A DNA stretch of 8,699 nucleotides from JBBDSU01 sp040904825 (GTDB taxonomy: Bacteria > Actinomycetota > Nitriliruptoria > Nitriliruptorales > Nitriliruptoraceae): the NCBI GenBank assembly GCA_040904825.1, contig JBBDSU010000027.1:1-8699 (forward strand), written 5' to 3'. The notes beneath the pieces were generated by a model. The model was not told the DNA's origin. It ran no database searches and saw only the letters and a list, made by a program, of their open reading frames with translations. The translations under genes and the position numbers were made by a program. This document shows, piece after piece, positions 1 to 5,215 of the stretch. Numbering within the stretch: the stretch's first letter is position 1; each line of letters begins with the position of its first letter.

Positions 1-30
1 CCCGACCGAGACTCACCCAGTCCTCTAGGT

Positions 31-35
31 AGGAG
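31..35 (+). promoter_or_regulatory. Ribosome binding site of the alcohol dehydrogenase
   Basis: AGGAG lies 7 nt before the ATG at 43. The reading frame is open leftward to the window edge, so this site decides the start: it places initiation at 43, where the protein begins with the usual short N-terminus of the family. The 42 bases before the gene could hold the tail of an upstream gene, because in-frame TAG codons occur at 26-28 and 30-32 in the other two frames. No promoter can be recognised in so short a stretch. Confidence 0.75.
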
Positions 36-42
36 AGCATCC

Positions 43-1056
43 ATGCGAGGCGTCGTGTTCACCGGCAACCGCACGTCAGAGATCCGCGAGTTCCCTGATC
101 CACACGCCGGGCCCGGTGACGCCGTCATCAAAGTTCGAGCCTCTGGATTGTGTGGCAGCGATCTCCATCGGTACCGCTCGCCGGATCCGACACAGTTCAT
201 CACCGGCCATGAACCGTGTGGCGACATCGTCGAACTTGGCCCCGGTGCGCCTCCTGGACTGAAGGTCGGCGATCGCGTCATGGTGCACCACTACGCCGGG
301 TGCGGTGCGTGCGAGATCTGTTCAAAGGGATTCGAACAGGCCTGCCCGTCGGGGCACGAGACCTACGGTGGGGCCAGCGGCCACGGCGCTAACTCCGACT
401 ACATGCTGATTCCGTCACGCACCTTGGTGCCCTTGCCCGACGAGCTGTCGTACGAGGCGGGTGCATCGATCGCCTGCGGCACAGGCACTGCTTGGAGCGG
501 CTTGAGGAAGATGGGTGTATCTGGCCACGACACTGTCGCGGTCTTCGGCCAGGGTCCCGTCGGGCTCGCCGGTACCCAGTCCGCCAAGGCGATGGGCGCG
601 CGGGTCATTGCCGTCGACATCGTTCCTGAACGGTTGACGCTGGCCACGCAGGCCGGTGCCGACCATGTCATCAACAGCAGTGAGGTGGATGTCGTCGAGG
701 CGATCCGTGACCTGACCGGCGGCGGCGTATCAGCATCGCTGGAGACGTCCGGCAATCCGATTGCCAGAACGCAGGTGCTCAAGGTCCTTCGTCTGTTTGG
801 CCGGGCTGCGTATGTCGGCATGGGTGGTGACGCGACGATCGACATCAACATGGATGTCATCCGCAATGTCACGACGATCTACGGGTCATGGACGTTCTCG
901 AAGTCAGAGCTGAGCGAGATCGCTCGCTTCATGATCGATGGAAACGTTCCTGTCGACGATGTCGTCACCCACCGCTTCCCCTTGGAAGACGCTGTCAAAG
1001 CTTTCGAAGTGTTTGACAGCGCTACGACCGGCAAGTGCATGATCGTCATGAACTGA
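43..1056 (+). CDS. Zinc-dependent medium-chain alcohol dehydrogenase
   Basis: Oxidoreductase of the MDR superfamily (threonine/sorbitol dehydrogenase-like branch), 337 residues, which is a typical length, and expected to be cytosolic. The N-terminal GroES-like domain carries candidate catalytic zinc ligands C37 (in GLCGSD), H56-E57 (GHE) and C145 (ACGTGTAW). It also has the four structural zinc cysteines C87, C90, C93 and C101. The Rossmann domain has GQGPVG at 169-174, and an aspartate follows the second strand (VDIVPERL, D192), which by family precedent favours NAD over NADP. The substrate cannot be read from the sequence: a secondary alcohol, polyol or amino alcohol is possible. The start at 43 is supported by AGGAG 7 nt upstream. 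It converges on the minus-strand block, so it is not part of that operon, and any metabolic link to it is speculative. Confidence 0.93.
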   Translation: MRGVVFTGNRTSEIREFPDPHAGPGDAVIKVRASGLCGSDLHRYRSPDPTQFITGHEPCGDIVELGPGAPPGLKVGDRVMVHHYAGCGACEICSKGFEQACPSGHETYGGASGHGANSDYMLIPSRTLVPLPDELSYEAGASIACGTGTAWSGLRKMGVSGHDTVAVFGQGPVGLAGTQSAKAMGARVIAVDIVPERLTLATQAGADHVINSSEVDVVEAIRDLTGGGVSASLETSGNPIARTQVLKVLRLFGRAAYVGMGGDATIDINMDVIRNVTTIYGSWTFSKSELSEIARFMIDGNVPVDDVVTHRFPLEDAVKAFEVFDSATTGKCMIVMN

Positions 1057-1191
1057 CAGCGGACTCGGCCTAAAGCGAACGATTGCTCCACGGGGGCGCG
1101 GCCGGCCTGAGGATGTGGCGCGGGTGGGGCGCGGCCAGCTTGGGGATTTGGTGCGGGTGGGGCGCCGCCGGTTGCGGGTCGTGCGCAGGAG
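1057..1191. other. Convergent intergenic region between dehydrogenase and peptidase genes
   Basis: These 135 bases separate two genes that converge. Most of the right half is a 33-bp tandem repeat, listed separately. I looked for a hairpin followed by a T-run on either strand and found none. A GGCCGGCC palindrome at 1100-1107 is the only notable symmetric element. If transcription ends here it is not by a recognisable intrinsic terminator. Confidence 0.6.
1093..1179. repeat. 33-bp tandem repeat, about 2.6 copies
   Basis: Unit 1 spans 1093-1125 and unit 2 spans 1126-1158. Both begin GGGGCGCGGCC and end GCGGGT, with scattered substitutions between. A third, shortened unit at 1159-1179 begins GGGGCGCCGCC and ends GCGGGT, lacking 12 internal bases. 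The array lies between convergent genes. The unit is a multiple of three and gives a Pro/Ala-rich repeat when translated on the minus strand, but that frame overlaps both real genes and I do not regard it as coding. It may be a minisatellite with no function, or an element affecting 3' ends of transcripts. Confidence 0.8.
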
Positions 1192-2166
1192 TCAGCGGCC
1201 GGTTGCAGAGAAGTGCATCGGGTCGGTGAGGGATTGCCAGTCACCGCCCCAACCCCAGCCGATATTCGCGAACGCAGTCGTGGCGACGTCGCCAGCGACC
1301 ATCATCCCAGGGCGGATGTCATCGCGATCGGTGTAGGCCGACGCCAATTCAGGGATGATGAGGTCGCCGCGCACGTAGGGGTTGTGAAACGGGTTGATGT
1401 CGACCGCCAGGCCATAGGCGTGCTGCGACCAACCACTTCCGCTGACTGGTGGCCGACAGACGAATCCGGTCGTAATGTTGCCGTCGCCGGTGGGCGGCGC
1501 CGCAAGGTCCTCATTGGTGATGATGCGCATTTCTTCGATAGGAAGCTTCGCCTCGAAAATGGCTTCAAATACCCCGGATAAAGCGTTGGCAGCCGAAGCG
1601 TGGACCAACATTTCGCCGATGTACACCTGGCCGTCGAAACCCCAGAAGGTCATGGTCATCAGCCGAAGATTGTCGGCTGTGACCGGGCAATTCGCCGACC
1701 AAGTAGATCGTTCCAGTACTTGCAGCGATGCGGGGATAACGGTGACCTTGAAATCCGTTCCTGCTGCCAGCGGCTGGTCGTCCGGTGGCGGAAAGCGGCG
1801 GTCGGTGAGTTCTTCCGGGGTGGACTGGATCTCACCGAATCCGTCGTGACGGAGTGGTAACGGTCGGGTTCCTAGCCAGTTGGGCCTGACGGGCCCGGCC
1901 GCCTCGTCCGACTCATTCGCGTTGGCAGCATCACCTGGCTCCCGTGGGGCATCTTGGTTGTCGCCGGACCGGTTGCCGGATTCGCTGCTTTCATCGGGCT
2001 CGGCCAAATCTTCGACGGCGAGCGCTTCGCGGTCCGCGTCTGCGGGAGGCGGAGTTGCCAGGTCCGCAAGTCCACACGCCGCGACGATGAAGGCGGCCGC
2101 TACTGACGACGCAACCTGCGCAAGCCTCCGCTGATTGACACCAGGTGCTCGTGTGAAGATTGCCAT
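1192..2166 (-). CDS. M15-family zinc D,D-carboxypeptidase-like lipoprotein
   Basis: Probable cell-envelope peptidase of the M15 family (D-alanyl-D-alanine carboxypeptidase type), which trims peptidoglycan peptides. The 324-residue protein starts with a basic stretch and a hydrophobic segment ending in the lipobox-like IVAAC, so C31 is the predicted lipidated cysteine and the mature protein would be membrane-anchored outside the cell. Residues 39-92 are acidic, low in complexity and rich in Asp, Glu, Pro, Ala and Ser, probably a spacer across the wall. The catalytic domain, from about 139 to 324, has the zinc motif SQHAYGLAVD (H249, D256) and the closing GDWQSLTDPMHF with H318. The start at 2166 has AAGGG 9 nt upstream (2176-2180). 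It is the last gene of the minus-strand block and may be cotranscribed, although its envelope role does not obviously fit the metabolic genes before it. Confidence 0.88.
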   Translation of the reverse strand: MAIFTRAPGVNQRRLAQVASSVAAAFIVAACGLADLATPPPADADREALAVEDLAEPDESSESGNRSGDNQDAPREPGDAANANESDEAAGPVRPNWLGTRPLPLRHDGFGEIQSTPEELTDRRFPPPDDQPLAAGTDFKVTVIPASLQVLERSTWSANCPVTADNLRLMTMTFWGFDGQVYIGEMLVHASAANALSGVFEAIFEAKLPIEEMRIITNEDLAAPPTGDGNITTGFVCRPPVSGSGWSQHAYGLAVDINPFHNPYVRGDLIIPELASAYTDRDDIRPGMMVAGDVATTAFANIGWGWGGDWQSLTDPMHFSATGR

Positions 2167-2179
2167 GACCGCTAGCCCT

Positions 2180-2416
2180 TCACGCGTGACGTCGCAACTG
2201 TTCTTGCGCGAGATCGAGCATTGCCAGTGTGTTGCGCCAGCGAGGGCCGTGCCACCTTCGATCAGCCTGGTACAGGGGATTGCAGCGGTCTGGTTGAGCT
2301 GGACGACAACCTGCGTGGTTGAGGGGGATCACAACGCGCTGACGCGGGGTGCGCGACCAGGTGTGCTGAGCGAACCATTGGATGTCGGGGGCGAGCGAGC
2401 AACGACGACCGATCAA
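2180..2416 (-). CDS. Possible small protein of 78 residues, TTG start
   Basis: Not recognised. The case for a gene is positional. A TTG codon at 2416-2414 overlaps the TGA stop of the preceding DUF4392 gene as TTGA, copying the ATGA junctions of the two genes before it. Its own stop lies only 13 nt before the M15 peptidase start, with that gene's AAGGG site immediately after the stop. The product is basic, with four Trp and many Arg, His and Gln, no membrane segment and no signal peptide. Its C-terminal part (AMLDLAQEQLRRH) could form an amphipathic helix. Third-position GC is moderately high, as in the neighbours. Against it: there is no ATG start, no independent Shine-Dalgarno sequence and no family I know. 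If it is not a gene, this stretch is 246 bases of featureless intergenic DNA. Confidence 0.4.
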   Translation of the reverse strand: MIGRRCSLAPDIQWFAQHTWSRTPRQRVVIPLNHAGCRPAQPDRCNPLYQADRRWHGPRWRNTLAMLDLAQEQLRRHA

Positions 2417-3609
2417 CTGCGCGATGGCCAGGCTGCCAGGTCAACCCCGCTGCCGATCACTCCGTGGAGCAGGTCGACGACACTCATGTGCACCGCTTCA
2501 GATAGCCCGTCGGATGTTGGCTCAGTGAAGCCCGAGACCCCGTCGATGAGACCAGCCAGGCCCGCTGCGCGCAACATGCGGGATTCGGCCGCGGCATCGT
2601 GCAACAGCCGCGGGTCGTCGAGAGCGATGGCCAATGCGGCACTCACCCCGTAGCCACCCCAGTTGGACACCGTGACAGGAAGGACGACGTCAGTCTGTCG
2701 CGCTGGAACAATGCCTTCACCGCAGGGACATCCGCAGTCGGTGCCATACGGCAACAGTTCGCGCAGCGCTCCGTCGGCGTTGCCCATCCCGATCTCGTTG
2801 CCGCCGTCGCCGATGCCGATCGATATGGCGCCGACATCCGCAAAGATCTGCATCATCGGATCGACCGGTGCGATCCAGGAGGTTCCCGGTGTGCCGCGCG
2901 AGTAGTGGGCTATCCCTGCGGCGTTGGGGCCTCCCTTTTCGATCGCGACGAACGCCGCGACCCGGTGTGCTGCGGCGAGTTCTTCAGCGAAGCGTCGCGC
3001 CTCGGTCGAATCCATCGGGCTTGCGACGACCGCGACGCCGTGCAGGTTCGATCGTGATTGTGCCGAGGCGATCGCCTGCTCGACGGTGAGACACCTCAAC
3101 CCGAGTGCCTGCACGGTTGCGATGGTGCCGTCAACGATCGCAGGTTCGACAACGATGATCGGTGCGGCACCCAGGCCAAGTTCGAACGCGCGTGCCATCG
3201 ACGCCGCACCCACAGGGCCGTCTGATTCGGCGATATCAGGGTCGATGCGGATGCGGTTGGGAAATCCGGTGGCGATGACCACGACATCACCAGGCTTCAC
3301 GCTCGTTGTCAGCAGTTCGGCCGCCATCCCGAACAGCGGTCGCCCATAGTGTTGCCGGAACAGCGGATAGGCGATGTCGATGACGCCACGCGCGGGTAAA
3401 TCGACGGTCAGCAAGGCGTCGATCAACTCGTAGCTCGACCCGTTGTCCAGCTCATAGNNNNNNNNNNNNNNNNNNNNNNNNNNNNNNNNNNNNNNNNNNN
3501 NNNNNNNNNNNNNNNNNNNNNNNNNNNNNNNNNNNNNNNNNNNNNNNNNNNNNNNNNCGTCGTTCGGCTCGCCGTTGAGCCCATCGCCTTCAGCAGCGTC
3601 GGTTGTCAT
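2413..3609 (-). CDS. Glutamate-cyclase-like (DUF4392) protein, second copy, with assembly gap
   Basis: DUF4392 is the domain family of mitochondrial D-glutamate cyclase, which turns D-glutamate into 5-oxo-D-proline; bacterial members are mostly uncharacterised. The 100-N gap removes part of the N-terminus: 17 residues lie before it and the body resumes at YELDNGSS. Conserved landmarks after the gap are LPARGVID, ATGFPNR, ESDGPVGAA, AIEKGGPNAAG, GIGDGGNEIGMG, DCGCPCG followed by VPA, and SNWGGYG, then DGVSGF near the end. All match the copy upstream, so it looks functional. The start at 3609 forms an ATGA overlap with the previous gene and also has GGAG 8 nt upstream. The frame is formally open across the N run, but because the gap size is unknown the 398-residue length is nominal. 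Substrate remains inferred from the family; another oxoproline- or lactam-forming reaction is possible. Confidence 0.85.
   Translation of the reverse strand: MTTDAAEGDGLNGEPNDXXXXXXXXXXXXXXXXXXXXXXXXXXXXXXXXXXYELDNGSSYELIDALLTVDLPARGVIDIAYPLFRQHYGRPLFGMAAELLTTSVKPGDVVVIATGFPNRIRIDPDIAESDGPVGAASMARAFELGLGAAPIIVVEPAIVDGTIATVQALGLRCLTVEQAIASAQSRSNLHGVAVVASPMDSTEARRFAEELAAAHRVAAFVAIEKGGPNAAGIAHYSRGTPGTSWIAPVDPMMQIFADVGAISIGIGDGGNEIGMGNADGALRELLPYGTDCGCPCGEGIVPARQTDVVLPVTVSNWGGYGVSAALAIALDDPRLLHDAAAESRMLRAAGLAGLIDGVSGFTEPTSDGLSEAVHMSVVDLLHGVIGSGVDLAAWPSRS
3458..3557. other. Assembly gap (100 N)
   Basis: Exactly 100 undetermined bases, the conventional filler for a scaffold gap of unknown size. 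It falls inside the N-terminal part of the second DUF4392 gene. The bases on the right encode the first 17 residues and those on the left encode the domain from YELDNGSS onward. The apparent frame continuity across the gap is therefore not evidence of an intact gene by itself. Confidence 0.99.
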
Positions 3610-4736
3610 CGGTGCTGCTCCGATTCATCGGTGAGGGTTTGGGGCGGTTGCGGTGTTGCCCAGATTGTGGCGTCGACACCGTCACCGGCTACGGCCCGCA
3701 GCAGTGTGATCATGCGCCGGTGGAGGTTGGCATCGAGCCCGTCAGCCGATGCGGTGGTGAACCCCGAAGCGCCGTCGATGAGCCCCGCACTGCGGCAGGC
3801 TTCCAGCACCGCGGTTTCGGCGTCGGGCGTGTGCAACAGATCGCCGCGATCCAGGAGCACTGCCAGTGCGGTCACCACCGCATAGGCGCCCCAGTTCGAT
3901 ACAGCGGCAGCCACCAGTACATCGGTGGAATTGGCAGGCACGACGCCGCCACCACATCCACAGCCACAGTCTTCTCCGAAGCGCAAGACCGCAGCGAGCG
4001 TGTCACCGATGCTGCCCATGCCGATTTCGTTGCCACCGTCGCCGATCCCGACGGTCGGAATGTCTGCATCAGTGCATGCCGTCAGAACAGCGTCGGCCTT
4101 GGCTGTCGTCGTTGTCGTATCAGCCCCGCGACTGGTGTGAATGCGTCCAGCGGAGTTTGCTCCACCCTTCTCAATGGCGACGAAGGCACCGATATCGAAA
4201 CGTGCGAGCAGATCACTGGCAGACGCTGCCGCCGCGTCCCAATCTTTCGGAAGCGCGATGATCGCTGCGGCGTGCAGTGCCGAGGTGGAGGTCTGTGCTC
4301 GCACGGCCTCGTCGGGGGACAGGCACCGAAGCCCTGCCGCATGCATGACCTGGGTCATAGCGTCGACGAGTTCGGATTCGACAAGAATAAAGGGGATCAA
4401 CCCCAGCCCTACATGCAGTGCTCGAGCCAGCACAGCCGCCCCAGGTGGGCCATCGCTCTCTGCTACCGCCGTCGAGATGTGAGGCCGGTCGAGCCACCCG
4501 GTGGCGATCAGCACGACCTCGCCTGGCTTGGTGCGATCGATCAGCAATTCGGCCGCCATGCCAGCGGTGGCAGGTCCGAACCGGGCGCGCGCCAGCGGAG
4601 CGATGGTGTCGATGACTCCCCTGCGCGGAAGATCGATGGTGACCAGCCGATCGATAGCGGCTAGACGCGCACGTTTCGCGTCGGATGTCCTCGCCTCGGA
4701 TTGCGGACCGACGGCTGGCGTCGCGCTTGCGGTCAT
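3606..4736 (-). CDS. Glutamate-cyclase-like (DUF4392) protein, first copy
   Basis: Complete 376-residue member of the D-glutamate cyclase C-terminal family (DUF4392), predicted cytosolic. The first 25 or so residues are polar and probably disordered. The domain begins near IDRLVTIDLPRRGVID (about 29-43). Conserved blocks are ATGWLDRP (78-85), ESDGPPGAA (93-101), AIEKGGANSAG (187-197), GIGDGGNEIGMG (230-241), DCGCGCGGGVVPA (256-268) and SNWGAY (280-285), with DGASGF at 321-326. The Gly/Asp/Asn/Glu-rich block and the closely spaced cysteines are the likeliest substrate or metal site, by inference. Its ATG overlaps the DUF4387 stop as ATGA and its own stop overlaps the next DUF4392 start the same way, so the three genes should be translationally coupled. 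No Shine-Dalgarno sequence precedes it. D-glutamate cyclase activity is inferred only from family membership. Confidence 0.9.
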   Translation of the reverse strand: MTASATPAVGPQSEARTSDAKRARLAAIDRLVTIDLPRRGVIDTIAPLARARFGPATAGMAAELLIDRTKPGEVVLIATGWLDRPHISTAVAESDGPPGAAVLARALHVGLGLIPFILVESELVDAMTQVMHAAGLRCLSPDEAVRAQTSTSALHAAAIIALPKDWDAAAASASDLLARFDIGAFVAIEKGGANSAGRIHTSRGADTTTTTAKADAVLTACTDADIPTVGIGDGGNEIGMGSIGDTLAAVLRFGEDCGCGCGGGVVPANSTDVLVAAAVSNWGAYAVVTALAVLLDRGDLLHTPDAETAVLEACRSAGLIDGASGFTTASADGLDANLHRRMITLLRAVAGDGVDATIWATPQPPQTLTDESEQHR

Positions 4737-5065
4737 GGGATGACGACGTCAAGCAAGGGGGCATATTGCTGCGAGCCGAAGACATCGGCGTCGCCCGGCC
4801 CGCCACTGGAACGTGGCCGTCGGATGGTGAACTTGAGCGCATTCAATTGCGGCATCGCGACGTAGGTCGCGATCTGGTCCTCGTCGATGCGGTAAAGGTT
4901 TGCGATGCCGGCCGGTGACAGCGGTTCGCTGGATGTGGCGCGTTGATAGTCGTCTGCGCTCTTGAAGAAGATGTCGAAGGTCACCATGTCGACGCCAGCG
5001 TTCTTCGAACGCAACGTCTTGACGAGCGAGCTCAGCGGCGCTGCAGAAGTGTCGTCGCGGTCCAT
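4733..5065 (-). CDS. DUF4387 protein, probable AtuA partner
   Basis: A 110-residue protein matching the DUF4387 family by its pattern: an N-terminal LVKTLRSKNAGVDMVTFDIFF (split here by its halves LVKTLRSKNAG and VTFDIFF), a central LYRIDEDQIATY, and a C-terminal PGDADVFGSQQYAPLLDV. DUF4387 genes are commonly found beside AtuA-family (DUF1446) genes, as here. The function is unknown; I infer a small subunit or accessory domain for the AtuA-type enzyme. No signal peptide or membrane segment is visible. The start at 5065 is well supported by AAAGGAG (5072-5078) with 6 nt spacing. This is the strongest ribosome site in the middle of the block and suggests that translation restarts here after the repeat array. 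The stop overlaps the first DUF4392 start. Confidence 0.88.
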   Translation of the reverse strand: MDRDDTSAAPLSSLVKTLRSKNAGVDMVTFDIFFKSADDYQRATSSEPLSPAGIANLYRIDEDQIATYVAMPQLNALKFTIRRPRSSGGPGDADVFGSQQYAPLLDVVIP

Positions 5066-5071
5066 ATGCGA

Positions 5072-5078
5072 CTCCTTT
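5072..5078 (-). promoter_or_regulatory. Strong ribosome binding site of the DUF4387 gene
   Basis: AAAGGAG on the minus strand, 6 nt before the ATG at 5065. It lies just downstream of the 16-bp repeat array. Because the two DUF4392 genes that follow are joined by stop/start overlaps, this site probably drives initial ribosome loading for the three-gene coupled unit. Confidence 0.75.
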
Positions 5079-5081
5079 GTA

Positions 5082-5215
5082 GGGTAGTTCAGTCGGCGGG
5101 GACGTCAGTTGGCTGGGACGTCAGTCGGCTGGGACGTCAATGGGTCGGGACGTCATCGCATCGGGACGTCAGTTGGTCGGGAGGTCATTGGGATGTCAGC
5201 TGTTTGAGGACGTCA
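5082..5215. repeat. 16-bp tandem repeat array with GACGTC core
   Basis: Core GGGACGTCA (plus strand) begins at 5099, 5115, 5131, 5147 and 5163, exactly 16 bp apart. Variants follow at 5179 (GGGAGGTCA), 5190 (GGGATGTCA) and 5207 (AGGACGTCA). A degenerate copy (GGGTAGTTCA) sits at 5082. The 7-bp stretches between cores vary but are related (GTTGGCT, GTCGGCT, ATGGGTC, TCGCATC, GTTGGTC). Each intact core contains the palindrome GACGTC. The array fills the space between the AtuA and DUF4387 genes, and its right edge encodes the last residues and the TGA stop of AtuA. It could be a slippage-prone minisatellite, an array of protein-binding sites, or a transcript element separating the two genes. There is no hairpin plus T-run. 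Confidence 0.9.

Noticed and set aside
879..1244. Minus-strand Pro/Ala-rich repetitive frame of 121 codons
   Set aside because: It overlaps the dehydrogenase 3' end and the peptidase 3' end. Its regularity comes from the 33-bp DNA repeat and the product lacks any domain.
2167..2412. tRNA or structured RNA gene
   Set aside because: No T-loop consensus or cloverleaf pairing could be found on either strand.
3458..3557. Collapse of the two DUF4392 paralogues as the cause of the gap
   Set aside because: The two copies differ too much along their length to be confused by an assembler; low coverage or a local repeat is more likely.
3603..4664. Plus-strand frame of 353 codons
   Set aside because: It is antisense to the well-supported first DUF4392 gene. 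The translation is rich in Cys, Arg and Gly with no recognisable motif, as expected for a shadow frame in GC-rich DNA.
5066..5195. Internal promoter within the repeat array (TTGACG-like elements on the minus strand)
   Set aside because: The -35-like match arises from the repeat core, and no acceptable -10 is found at the right distance. A TACCCT near 5082 would put the transcript start inside the ribosome binding site.
5082..5215. CRISPR array
   Set aside because: Cores are only 9 bp and the variable parts 7 bp. The intervening sequences are related to each other, and no cas genes are nearby.
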